From NCBI RefSeq assembly GCF_010723575.1, contig NZ_BLKZ01000001.1, forward strand, positions 3,100,001 to 3,164,000: 64,000 bases of DNA, given 5' to 3'. Source of the stretch: Mycobacterium bourgelatii. Its GTDB lineage: Bacteria; Actinomycetota; Actinomycetes; Mycobacteriales; Mycobacteriaceae. Under the pieces are notes generated by a model. It ran no database searches. It was not told the origin of the DNA and worked only from the letters and a program-made list of their open reading frames with translations. The position numbers were made by a program, and so were the translations under genes. The first letter of the stretch is position 1; the number at the start of each line of letters is the position of its first letter. Positions 35,184-44,122 of the stretch are shown here, piece after piece.

Positions 35184-36876
35184 CCTCGATTTTGCATCGA
35201 ATTGATGATTGAGCCGTTCTGGCGCTGAATGGTGTTGTTGGGTAGGCATTTTCGGTGTGGTGGCGTGGAGAGTTGTCCCGTGTCGCCGGGCGGGGCGGGC
35301 TTTCCTGGGGCCGGTGGTCTTTCGTGGTCGGTTGGGTGGTGGTCGCCGGGGTGTTATCCGAAGGCGGTGCGGATGTGTTGCCAGGCGGTCGCGATGGCTG
35401 CGGCCCATCGCCAGGTGGCATCGAGGCGTAGCCGTTGTTGGCGTGCGCCGTGGGTGATGCGGGCGGCGATGTGCAGGATCCGGTAGCGGAATGTGGTGAT
35501 CTCGATGCGGGCCAGGCCGGGGTGGTCGTGAAAGCCGATCAGCCGGGCCCAGGTGACCAGATCGGTGGCGGCCAGGATGATTTCCAGCCAGGCGGCGTTG
35601 GACCAAAACGAGTGGCACGGAAAGTTGCGCAGCCCGGTGGCCTTTAGTTCGCGGATGCGGTCCTCGATGCGGGCGTGCTGGCGGTGCCGCAACTCCAATC
35701 CGGCGACTTGACCAGGGATGACCCCGGGTGCGGTGTCGGTGATGAACGCGGTCACGCGCATGCCGTCGGCGTCGGTGAACCGCAGCTGGGCCCCGGGGTG
35801 GGGGCGTTCTTTGCGCAGGATCAGCCGGGTTCCGGCCGGCCATGAGGACAGGTTGACCAGACCGGTGGCCTCGGCGACCCAGGCGCCCTCGCGGATACCG
35901 CCGTCGGTGTCGATGGCCGGGTCCCAGACATCGGCGAGGGTCAGGGTGTCCACGGCGTCTTGGACCCGCCAATCGACGGGGTAGCCGAAGGAGAACCCCA
36001 CCCCCAGCCTGCGGCACGCCTGGGCGAAGCGGTGGGTGGACCCGGCGGTGTCGCAGCGCACCAGCAGCTTCGGGTTGTCGGGATCCTCGGGATGGGCGGG
36101 GTCGGGCTGGTATCGCCGCGGCAGGGCGGCCAGCGCCTGCTCGAGGACGATGACGTGATCGGAGGCGGTGTTGGAGCCGGCGTTACCGTTGCGCAGCAGC
36201 CCGGCCAGGGCCTCCCCGCCGGCGATGTCCGGGCGGTCCAGAAACGCCAGCAGCGGGTGATGACCATAGGTTTTCTTCCAGGTCGCCGCAGCGCCGGTCT
36301 TGTTGTCGGAGTGATCGATCACCAGGGTGGCGTCGATGTCGATGTGCAGCCACCCCTGGGTGGGGGCGGCTCCGGCCGCCCAGGCCGCCGCCCGCGCCCG
36401 AGCCCGCGCTGTGCGCACCCCCGGCAGGTGTGCGGCATCGATGCGCTGATCGATCAACCGCCACATAGTGGTCGTCGACGCCTTCGCGCCGAACACATGC
36501 TCACGATCGCCGCACAGTTGACCAACTGCGTCGATGCAGTCCGCGCCGTCGGCGACCGCGGCCGCCAGATCGGCGAACACGTCCCCGGGCGCATACACCC
36601 ACGGGCCCCGGTACGTGTCGGCCAACGCGGCGGTGACCTGCGCCGACAACCCGTGCGGTCCGCGAGCTCGCGCAGCATGCCCATCCCGGCGTGCGACACG
36701 ACACCATGCCCGTCAGCAGACACTTTCACCCGCGATGCTAGCGCGATATTCTTCACTCGCGAAGTGCCTTCCCTTGGGACCGATTGAACCGTAGACAAGT
36801 CCAATTATCCCTTGCAGGACAGGCACTTTCGCTTATCTACACCCCGTTTCTCGAGGCATTTCACGAAAAATCTGGG
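35184..36876. mobile_element. IS1380-family insertion sequence, 1,693 bp, inserted in kup
   Basis: The element is bounded by 4-bp direct repeats CTAG at 35180-35183 and 36877-36880. Its ends form an imperfect inverted repeat: CCTCGATTTTGCAT at the left, and CCCAGATTTTTCGT reading inward from the right (10 of 14 identical). Length fits the IS1380 family. It encodes one transposase on the minus strand, broken by a single-base frameshift. The insertion splits codon 17 and the Gly after it, between GA(L) and GVVFGD of kup; removing the element plus one CTAG restores the kup frame exactly. Confidence 0.93.
35354..36756 (-). pseudogene. IS1380-family transposase with a single-base frameshift
   Basis: The N-terminal frame starts around GTG 36756 (VKNIALASRVKVSADGHGVV) and reads to ELADRTG at 36649; the rest (LSAQVTAALADTYRGPW...) continues in the frame starting at 36649, so one base is missing in GGTTGTCG compared with an expected GGTTTGTCG. 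The remaining 432 codons keep the DDE residues: HIDIDATLV, RCDTAGSTHRF and ARIEDRIREL. Without ribosomal -1 slippage the element would be immobile by itself. A sequencing error is possible. Confidence 0.88.
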
Positions 36877-38742
36877 CTAGGTGTCGTATTCGGCGACATC
36901 GGCACCAGCCCGATCTACACCATCCAGACGGTGTTCAACCCCAAGGACCCGCATCCAGTTCCGATCAGCACGGAAAACGTCTACGGCGTGGTTTCGTTGA
37001 TCTTCTGGTCGGTGATGCTCGTCGTAACCCTGACCTACGTAAGCCTGGTGATGCGCGCCGACAACCACGGCGAGGGCGGCATCATGGCGTTGATCACCCT
37101 TGTTGGACGCTGGGCGAAGGAACGCGGCGCAGCCAAACGGCGTACCGCCAAAGCACTGAGCGTGTTAGGGATCTTCGGCGCTGCTTTGTTTTTCGGCGAC
37201 AGCATGATCACCCCGGCGATCTCGGTGCTCTCGGCGGTCGAGGGCGTCAAGGTGATCCAGCCGCATATGGAGACGTGGATCGTGCCGATCACCGCGGTCA
37301 TCATCGTCACCCTCTTTTCGGTGCAACGGCGGGGCACGGCCACCGTTGGGCGTTTCTTCGGGCCGGTCATGATCGCCTGGTTCACCGTGCTCGGCGCCCT
37401 CGGGGTGAAGGCGATCGCTGATAATCCGGCCATCCTCAAGGCGCTATCGCCGCTGTATGCGGGGGAATTCCTGATCGGCCACTTCCATTACGCGTTCTTT
37501 TCCCTCGCCGCCATCGTGCTCGCAATCACCGGCGCCGAGGCGCTGTACGCCGACATGGGCCACTTCGGTCATCGCGCGATCGCCATCGGTTGGCTGGCAC
37601 TGGTGTTGCCCGGGTGCGTCCTCAGTTACTTCGGCCAGGGAGCGCTGGTGCTGAGCAATGCCAGCGCGGTCAATGCGCCGTTCTTCCTGCTCACCCCTGG
37701 ATGGGCGCGCCTGCCCATGGTCCTGCTGGCCACCGCCGCCACCGTCATCGCGTCGCAGGCCGTCATCACCGGGGCATTCTCGGTGGCGTCCCAAGCGGCT
37801 CAGCTCGGCTATCTGCCGCGATTGCGGATCGCCCACACTTCAGCATCGCGGATTGGCCAGATCTATGTGCCGTGGATCAACGGCATGTTGGCGGTAGCGG
37901 TACTCACCTTGGTGTTCGCCTTCCGCAGCTCGGCGGCGCTGGCATTCGCTTTCGGCATGGCGGTCACGGGCACGATCACGATCACCACGTCGCTGTTCCT
38001 CTTCTACGCGCGCACCTGCTGGCACGCACCGCTGTGGTTGATCGTGCCGGGCGCCATCCTGCTCTTGTCGGTCGATCTGATGTTCTTCGCGGCCAACCTG
38101 ACGAAACTGGTACACGGCGCGTGGCTGCCTCTGCTCATCGGGCTCGCCGCGTTCACGGTCATGACCACCTGGCAGCGTGGACGCGAAATCGTCACCCACG
38201 CACGGAAAGAAGCCGAAGGTCCGCTACGCGAATTCGTCGACAGCCTCGCGGATCATGAGCCACCCTACGCACGGGTTCCCGGCACGGCGGTATTCCTTGA
38301 TCGCGGTAAGGAAACCGCGCCGCTGGCGATGCGCGCCAACGTCGAGCACAACCACGTGTTGCACGACCACGTGGTCATAATGGCGATTCAAACGCTACCG
38401 GTGCCGCGGGTACCCGACGCCGAACGAACCGAAGTCGATGCGCTGGGCTACGTGCGGGATGGAATCATCCATCTGACCGCGTATTTCGGCTACATGGAGA
38501 CGCCGAACGTCCCGGCGACGCTGCGTCTGCTCGAACCGGACGAGACAGAGGGCAAGATCGCCATCGACGGCGCGTCCTACTACCTGTCGAAGCTCGAACT
38601 GACCACCGGGTCGGAGCCGACGATGGCGGCCTGGCGCAAGCGGCTGTTCATTGCCACCTCATACATCACCGCCGACGCCGCCGAATACTTTCGGCTACCG
38701 TTGAATCGCACGGTGGTCATGGGCTCGCGGGTCGAGGTCTAA
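36877..38742 (+). pseudogene. kup: kup potassium transporter, 3' part after the IS
   Basis: From 36877 the frame reads LGVVFGDIGTSPIYTIQTVF and continues without interruption to 38742 (621 residues); with the 5' piece the ancestral Kup is 637 residues. About 12 transmembrane helices follow, with the Kup motifs FFGDSMITPAISVLSAVEG and GTATVGRFFGPVMIAWF, and a cytoplasmic tail after about residue 450. The upstream in-frame TTG at 36784, inside the IS, could give a chimeric protein, but no convincing ribosome-binding site is seen. It imports potassium with protons. Classed as split gene; partial function is not excluded. Confidence 0.85.
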
Positions 38743-38754
38743 CCCCGAGCGCCC

Positions 38755-38814
38755 GCGAGCAGACGCAAAATTGCCTATTTTGCAGCATTTTTGGCCAATT
38801 TTGCGTCTGCTCGC
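38755..38814. terminator. perfect 19-bp inverted repeat, GCGAGCAGACGCAAA family, between kup and cyp140
   Basis: GCGAGCAGACGCAAAATTG at 38755-38773 pairs perfectly with CAATTTTGCGTCTGCTCGC at 38796-38814 around a 22-nt loop. It stands between the convergent genes kup (stop at 38742) and cyp140 (stop at 38829). The arms share 15 bases with the repeat at 11870-11937, although the loops differ completely. A shared bidirectional terminator is the simplest role. Confidence 0.7.
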
Positions 38815-38828
38815 CGCACTCGGCGACG

Positions 38829-40145
38829 CTATTGGGTGGCGAGCGAGCGTGCCGGGCCCAGGATCACCGGCAGTGACGACCAGCCGCGCAGCACCCGGGT
38901 GTCGCGCCTGCTTCCCGCGCCGGCCTGCCGCACGTCGGGGAACCGTTCGAAGAAGGTGCGCAGCCCGACCTCGCCCTCGGCGCGGGCGAGCGCCGCCCCC
39001 AGACAGAAGTGGCGCCCAGTGGAGAATGCCAGATGCCTTCCGGCATTGGGCCGTTCGATATCGAAGCGGTGCGGATCGGGGAACACCGCGGGATCGCGGT
39101 TGGCTGCCGCCAGATAGATCACGATGAGTTCGCCGCGTTTCACCGGCATGCCCGCCAGCTCAAGGTCTTTGCGGGCCACCCGGGCGCTGATCTGAACGGG
39201 CGAGTCCAACCGCAGGATTTCCTCGACCGCATTGGGCCAGAGCTCCGGACGCTGTCGCAGCGTCTCGAGATGCTCCGGCGCGTCCAGTAACATCCGAATT
39301 CCGTTGCCCAGCAAGTTAACTGTCGTTTCAAAGCCGGCGGCCAGCACCAGTCCGGCAATCGCCCGCAGTTCTTCGTCGTCGAGATGCGTCTCCGGATCCC
39401 CACTTTCGGCCGCGTGGATCAACTGACTCATCAGGTCGTCGCCCGGGTTTCGTCGCAGTTGCTCCAGGTGAGCTTTCAACCAGTCGTTGAACCCGGTGAC
39501 CCCCAGTTGCACACGCTGGTACTGGCGATAGGGCACACCAATATCCAAACTCGGTGCGCCCAGTTCGCCGAATTCCAGGACGCGGCGACGGTCATAGTTC
39601 GGAACGCCGAGGATGTCGCTGATCACCGTGACCGGCAGCTGCGAGCAATACCGTCCGACGACGTCGACCACCCCCGACTCCTCACTGAGCCGGTCCAACA
39701 GACTGATCGCGGTCTCCTCGACCCGGTCGCGCAGCGCCGCAACCGCCCGCGAGGTGAATACCGCCGACACCGTCCTGCGATAACGCGTGTGGTCGGGCGG
39801 TTCGACGGCCAGCAGCGACGGTGCCTGTAAAGGGTGCAGTTGATCCTTTCGGGTGACTCGCTCCAGCCACCGCATTGGTGCCGGCAGATTCTGGCCCTGC
39901 GAAATGACCATGAAGTCGTCCGATCGCAGAACTTCATGCGCCAACCGATGATCGGCGGTTAGGTAGTTCACCCGCGCGCGCACGAGCGGGCCATGCCGAC
40001 GCACCTCGTCGTAGAAGGGGACCGGATCTGCGGCGATCTTCGGGTCGGTGATCAACCGCGCCTGTAGGTCACCGCGGCGCCTGCCGATCGCCGCCATGCC
40101 GCGGACCACGCCATGCATGGAAAACCAGTGCAGTCTTTCTCTCAC
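38829..40145 (-). CDS. cyp140: cytochrome P450 CYP140
   Basis: Start at GTG 40145 (VRERLHWFSMHGVVRGMAAIG) gives 438 residues, equal to M. tuberculosis CYP140 (Rv1880c); the frame is open 31 codons further, but that N-terminus is not conserved. The I-helix is LVLAAGFETTVNLL, the ExxR motif EEILRLDSPVQ... with EEIL/R, and the heme loop FSTGRHFCLGAALAR with the thiolate Cys. Substrate is unknown. It is upstream of no obvious redox partner; lppE lies next on the same strand. Confidence 0.93.
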   Translation of the reverse strand: MRERLHWFSMHGVVRGMAAIGRRRGDLQARLITDPKIAADPVPFYDEVRRHGPLVRARVNYLTADHRLAHEVLRSDDFMVISQGQNLPAPMRWLERVTRKDQLHPLQAPSLLAVEPPDHTRYRRTVSAVFTSRAVAALRDRVEETAISLLDRLSEESGVVDVVGRYCSQLPVTVISDILGVPNYDRRRVLEFGELGAPSLDIGVPYRQYQRVQLGVTGFNDWLKAHLEQLRRNPGDDLMSQLIHAAESGDPETHLDDEELRAIAGLVLAAGFETTVNLLGNGIRMLLDAPEHLETLRQRPELWPNAVEEILRLDSPVQISARVARKDLELAGMPVKRGELIVIYLAAANRDPAVFPDPHRFDIERPNAGRHLAFSTGRHFCLGAALARAEGEVGLRTFFERFPDVRQAGAGSRRDTRVLRGWSSLPVILGPARSLATQ

Positions 40146-40231
40146 CGCGCCTCCATCGATGTGCCCGCAAGACGGACCCCTATACGGACTAGTGATACCC
40201 AGACTAGGTACGGCGCGGCGACGACGCCGGT

Positions 40232-40657
40232 TCAGCACTCAGCGACGATTTTGAAGTCCGTATTCACGACCTTGTTGGGATTGTTCTTGCTGTTGATGCC
40301 GTAGGCACTCCCGCTGATCGTGTACTCGCCGTTGGCGTACTTGGCCTCCATCTCGCCCACGCCGCCCTCCCAGGCACTGCCGTTGAACCCGTCGACGTTG
40401 CGGAGCTTGACGAACTGCGGAATAACCCGCTGACCGCTGATCAGCACCACCGCTTGGATGTCGCCGTCGTGGTCACGGATGTCGATGGTCCGATAGGACG
40501 TGATTTGGCTGCATGCGGGCGGACGAGCGGTGTGAGTGACGCCGTCGACGGTGACCCGTGCGGCATTGCGGGGCACCGTCATCTCGGACCCGCAGGCCGA
40601 AACTCCCACGACCACCAACAGAGCAGTCCCTGCCACCGTGACCAACCGGTTCCGCAC
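40232..40657 (-). CDS. lppE: lipoprotein LppE, LpqH-like
   Basis: Start at GTG 40657 with GGAGGTGG upstream; 141 residues. The signal peptide RNRLVTVAGTALLVVVGVSAC ends in the lipobox VSAC, so the mature protein is a lipid-anchored surface protein from Cys22. The body (FNGSAWEGGVGEMEAKYANG, YTISGSAYGINSKN, KIVAEC) matches the 19-kDa antigen (LpqH) fold with a conserved Cys pair. Position and length fit LppE (Rv1881c). Confidence 0.92.
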   Translation of the reverse strand: MRNRLVTVAGTALLVVVGVSACGSEMTVPRNAARVTVDGVTHTARPPACSQITSYRTIDIRDHDGDIQAVVLISGQRVIPQFVKLRNVDGFNGSAWEGGVGEMEAKYANGEYTISGSAYGINSKNNPNKVVNTDFKIVAEC

Positions 40658-40725
40658 CAGCCACCTCCATTACCGGCGTGTATGTCGTGAGTGTCGTGAG
40701 TGTCGTGCGCGTCGTGCCCGAAACA

Positions 40726-41556
40726 TTACTGCCGTTTGGCGCCGATGTCGGGAATTGATGTGAGAATTCGGCTGCGAACGAACTCCGGGCTGATGCCCTT
40801 GAGCCTGTCGATCCACCGAATGCTCTTGGGCACGTACCAGTGCAACCGCTTCGGGTGCTGGTAGGCCTGCCATGCGGCCTCGGCAACGCTGCTTGCAGGC
40901 ATCAGCCGAAACATCCCCTTTTTGGGCGCGGCGGCGCGCAACTGGTCGGGGGTCAGCTTCGCGACACCCTCCGCGGAGTGCTGAGGCGTCGACGTCAGGA
41001 TCGCGGTGTCGATCAGGCCGGGCAGCACGTCGGCGACGCGTATCCCGTGGCGATCCCATTCCACGCTGAGCGCTTCGGTCAGCCCTTTGACGGCATGCTT
41101 GGTCGCCGAGTAGACGGCAATCCGCGGCATGCCATAGGTGCCCGAGGATGACGACGTCGAGAACATCAAGCTGCCGGGTGCCTTCTTTAGGTAGGGCAGC
41201 GCGGCGTAAGCCCCGTTGAGTACCGCCTTGAAGTTCACGTCGACCACACGCATCGCGTCCTCGTACGGAACGTCCTCGAACCAGCCGCCTTGACCGATGC
41301 CGGCGTTGTTCCACATCATGTCGAGCCCGCCGCCGGGGTTGTCGGCGCAGAAGTCGGCGAGCGCGGCGTCCAGCGCCACCTTGTCCGTGACGTCGACCGC
41401 ACGGGTCCACAGCCGGACGCCGAGTTCGGTTCTCAGCGACTCCAGACTGGCCTCATTACGGTCGACGGCGCCGACTCGCCAACCCTTACCGTGAAAGAGC
41501 TTGGCGCCCTCACGGCCCATCCCGCTGCCCGCACCTGTGATGAATATCGTTTTCAT
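40726..41556 (-). CDS. short-chain dehydrogenase/reductase
   Basis: A classical SDR of 276 residues (Rv1882c-like, 277 from memory). The cofactor loop is ITGAGSGMGREGA, with the WNNAGIGQG motif, the catalytic Ser within STSSSSGTYG and YSATKHAVKG for Tyr/Lys. The C-terminal part carries the mycobacterial extension PKRLHWYVPKSIRWIDRLKG. Substrate unknown. It is 19 bp after the SRPBCC gene and probably co-transcribed. Confidence 0.9.
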   Translation of the reverse strand: MKTIFITGAGSGMGREGAKLFHGKGWRVGAVDRNEASLESLRTELGVRLWTRAVDVTDKVALDAALADFCADNPGGGLDMMWNNAGIGQGGWFEDVPYEDAMRVVDVNFKAVLNGAYAALPYLKKAPGSLMFSTSSSSGTYGMPRIAVYSATKHAVKGLTEALSVEWDRHGIRVADVLPGLIDTAILTSTPQHSAEGVAKLTPDQLRAAAPKKGMFRLMPASSVAEAAWQAYQHPKRLHWYVPKSIRWIDRLKGISPEFVRSRILTSIPDIGAKRQ

Positions 41557-41575
41557 CGTGTGACCGAGCCGCCCC

Positions 41576-42043
41576 TCAGCCTGCTTCGACCACGGCTTTG
41601 ATGCGGTGCAACGTCTTCGTCATGTCACGTATGTTGCGTCGTTTCCTGAGGAAACCTCCCAGCACGTAGTAGACCTTGTTCAACGGCGACGGTGTGAGCC
41701 GAAATGACTCGGTCACATCGGTGCCGTCACCGGACGGCTCCAACCGGTAGTGCCAGTTGTTGACCGTCCGGTCGCCTAGCAGCACAGCAAACCCGAACTC
41801 ACGTCCCGGTTCGCACGCCGTCACCTCGCAGGTGGTCCAGTAGACCGGTCCGATCTCGTTGCGTCGCACGTGCCCGCGAAAGCGGGCGCCGAGCTCAGGG
41901 CCGGTCGCATCGCCGAGCCACTCGGCCTCGAACGTTTCCGGTGAGAACTTTCCGGTATTTCGAATATCGGCGATTAATTCCCAGATCTTGTCCGCTGGTG
42001 CCGCCATATGAACTGTTGCTGAACCCTCCATAAGAGGATCCAA
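41576..42043 (-). CDS. SRPBCC family protein
   Basis: A 155-residue START-like lipid-binding protein (Rv1883c-like). Typical segments are SATVHMAAPADKIWELIADIRNTGKF, GARFRGHVRRNEIGPVYWTT and a basic C-terminal helix (GGFLRKRRNIRDMTKTLHRIK). Its downstream neighbour is the SDR, upstream rpfC. The ligand is unknown. Confidence 0.88.
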   Translation of the reverse strand: MDPLMEGSATVHMAAPADKIWELIADIRNTGKFSPETFEAEWLGDATGPELGARFRGHVRRNEIGPVYWTTCEVTACEPGREFGFAVLLGDRTVNNWHYRLEPSGDGTDVTESFRLTPSPLNKVYYVLGGFLRKRRNIRDMTKTLHRIKAVVEAG

Positions 42044-42082
42044 ACATGCTCACTGTAACGAAACCAGCCTCTGGAACGATAT

Positions 42083-42511
42083 TTATTGTTTGGGCGTGAA
42101 TAAGTTGATGATGCCGACGACGGCCTGCTCGAGCTGAACCAGCGGTTTCTGCGGTTGCCCGGCCGTCGGTGCCAGGCCGCCGGCCTTGCCGCATTTCGGC
42201 CATGCGCCCGGCCCCTGAGTGGCCAGCACTCGGTTGGCGACGGCGATTTGTTGCTGCTTAGAGGCGTGCGCGGGGTTGCCGACGCCGCCGTGCGCTTCCC
42301 ATGTCGACTGCTTGAACTGCAGGCCGCCGTAGTGCCCGTTGCCGGTGTTGGCTTGCCAGTTGCCGCCGGACTCGCACTGCGCGACGGCTTCCCAGTTCAT
42401 GCCTCCGTGAGCGTGTGAGACGCCGGTGGAGAGAGTCAATCCCGCGGCGACGAAACCGGCGGCTGTGGCGATCTTGATGAGGGGCTTTGCGATGTGTGTC
42501 ATGCCGGACAT
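42083..42511 (-). CDS. rpfC: resuscitation-promoting factor RpfC
   Basis: A secreted muralytic enzyme. ATG 42511 gives 142 residues (ATG 42502 and TTG 42529 are alternatives). The signal peptide KPLIKIATAAGFVAAGLTLS ends near SHAHGG. The Rpf domain is compact and lysozyme-like: NWEAVAQCESGGNWQANTGN with the catalytic Glu in CESGG, HYGGLQFKQSTWEAHGG and the disulfide partner in WPKCGKAG. Rpf proteins cleave peptidoglycan and help dormant cells resume growth. A short tail follows. M. tuberculosis RpfC is somewhat longer at the N-terminus from memory. Confidence 0.93.
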   Translation of the reverse strand: MSGMTHIAKPLIKIATAAGFVAAGLTLSTGVSHAHGGMNWEAVAQCESGGNWQANTGNGHYGGLQFKQSTWEAHGGVGNPAHASKQQQIAVANRVLATQGPGAWPKCGKAGGLAPTAGQPQKPLVQLEQAVVGIINLFTPKQ

Positions 42512-42609
42512 TTCGCCGGCTGTAGCCAAAGCGTTACCCGCTAGAGAAAATTATGAAATTGATTATCTACCGTGCCGAGATATGCGCAAACCGCGGTAGT
42601 TCGGGGGAT

Positions 42610-43167
42610 TCAGGCGCCCGGCAGGTTCCTGCAGTACGACCTGGTCGCGGTGGTCAGAGCACGTTGATAGAGGTTGTCGAAGTGACGGGCACGGATGATC
42701 TCGGCGCTCGCGTGCTGAAGCTCCGTGGCGCAGGACGGCGAGTCCAGCAAACTCCAGTTGGCCGCAATCTGAGACAAAATCTTAGTGTTCAAGGTGTCGA
42801 TCGCGGCCCGGGATGCCGTCAGATCCGGGGGCGCCGCGGGCGCCGTCGCGCCCGCATCGAGCTTCCATTCCGCGAACCGGCTGTACTCGATTGCTTCGGT
42901 GGCGCTGATCTGGTCGCGGAAGACCCGGGTGACGTAGTCCGGGTCGAGCTGCTCGGCGGCCGCACGCTGGCCCAGTTCGCTGAGTTCCTGCTCGACGCGG
43001 GCTGGATCCTCGATGGCGCCCTGCGTGCTCCACTTGAAGGCGGCTACCGGGTCCGCGACCTCCAACCGCTCCGCGGCGGCGTCGACCAACGCGCGCAGCG
43101 GGCTGTCGGCTCGCGCGGGCGTCGCGACCCCGGTGGCGACCGTGCCGACCGCCAAGGAAGCCATCAC
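42610..43167 (-). CDS. secreted chorismate mutase, AroQ-gamma type
   Basis: A 185-residue protein homologous to the exported M. tuberculosis chorismate mutase (Rv1885c). The core segments ADSPLRALVDAAAERLEVADPVAAFKW, IEYSRFAEWKLD and ARHFDNLYQRALTTATRSYC are clearly conserved, including the two cysteines that form a disulfide (SPSCATEL and SYCRN). It converts chorismate to prephenate outside the cytoplasm. The start GTG/ATG at 43167/43164 gives a short signal peptide without a basic n-region, so the true start may lie further upstream at a rare codon. Confidence 0.9.
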   Translation of the reverse strand: MMASLAVGTVATGVATPARADSPLRALVDAAAERLEVADPVAAFKWSTQGAIEDPARVEQELSELGQRAAAEQLDPDYVTRVFRDQISATEAIEYSRFAEWKLDAGATAPAAPPDLTASRAAIDTLNTKILSQIAANWSLLDSPSCATELQHASAEIIRARHFDNLYQRALTTATRSYCRNLPGA

Positions 43168-43220
43168 GGCGCCGGCGACGAAGGCAGAGAGTGGACTGCA
43201 GATGGCGGCAATGGTAGTGG

Positions 43221-44066
43221 TCAGCGGCGGTTCGCGCCGACCCTCGCGATGGCGTCGACGACCGCGGACGGCTCGTCCAGAGCCACGAACGTCTTCGCTG
43301 ACGGAACTTCGATCATCGTCGAGTTCGGGAACAACGCGGCCATCCGCTTACCCAACGCCGGCTTGAAGCAACGGTCACGCATGCCCCACACCAGGGTGAC
43401 CGGCTTGTCGAACTGCGGGAAGCGCGTCGACACATCAGTCAGATCGGTGGCCGCCACATGCCGTAGCAGCTTTGCGAGATTGCGCCGGATGCGAACGTCT
43501 TTGGCGCAAGGCTCGACCCACGACGCCGTGAGTTCAGGATCCGGACGGCTGACCAACAGACCGAAGCCCAGAGGGGAGTGGCGCAACGCTTGTGACCGCA
43601 TGAGCGTGAATAAGGCGCCGATGGATTTCGGGCTCCGGAGCGTCGCGAAGACGACCATGAAGGGGAACGGTGGAAACTTGTCGAATGCGTCGCAGTTGGT
43701 CAGCACCAACCGGCCAACGCGCTCGGGGTGGGCGTCGATGACGAACTGGCACAGGCCGCCACCCGTGTCGTTGCCCACCAGCGTCACGTCGGAAAGGTCG
43801 AGGGCGACCATGAACTCATGGATCATGTCGGCGACGCCGCGCGGAGACAGGTCGGCGTCCTGGTCGACGGGAATGGTGTGCGAGCCCAGCGGCCAGGTCG
43901 GCAGGATGCAGCGAAATCCTTGTCGGCCAAGCTGTTCCGCGACTTTAGTCCACAAACGTTCGTCGACGAGAATGCCGTGAACGAACAGCACCGGCGGGTA
44001 CGCTGAATCCGCGGGTCCGACCTCTCGGTAGGCGATGGTTGCTTGCTTCAAGGCGACCTGCGGCAT
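43221..44066 (-). CDS. alpha/beta hydrolase with Asp nucleophile, haloalkane-dehalogenase-like
   Basis: Start at ATG 44066 (MPQVALKQATIAYREVGPAD), 281 residues; eleven further codons are open upstream. The oxyanion region is VLFVHGILVDERLW and the nucleophile elbow is VGNDTGGGLC, with Asp in place of Ser, as in dehalogenases and epoxide hydrolases. The acid is probably in WGMRDRCFKP. The expected histidine near the C-terminus is not seen: the segment reads SAKTFVALDEPSAVV. Either another His serves or activity is altered. Substrate unknown. Confidence 0.82.
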   Translation of the reverse strand: MPQVALKQATIAYREVGPADSAYPPVLFVHGILVDERLWTKVAEQLGRQGFRCILPTWPLGSHTIPVDQDADLSPRGVADMIHEFMVALDLSDVTLVGNDTGGGLCQFVIDAHPERVGRLVLTNCDAFDKFPPFPFMVVFATLRSPKSIGALFTLMRSQALRHSPLGFGLLVSRPDPELTASWVEPCAKDVRIRRNLAKLLRHVAATDLTDVSTRFPQFDKPVTLVWGMRDRCFKPALGKRMAALFPNSTMIEVPSAKTFVALDEPSAVVDAIARVGANRR

Positions 44067-44122
44067 GTCAGCTATCCTTCGACTAGAACTTACAAACACT
44101 CAGTACGAAAGTTACGTGCACT

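Noticed and set aside
35076..36017. 313-codon minus-strand frame over the IS left end and kup start
   Set aside because: Overlaps the transposase in another frame and is Arg/Pro-rich without motifs.
42553..43980. 475-codon plus-strand frame across chorismate mutase and the hydrolase
   Set aside because: Antisense shadow in GC-rich DNA; the minus-strand genes have recognised motifs.
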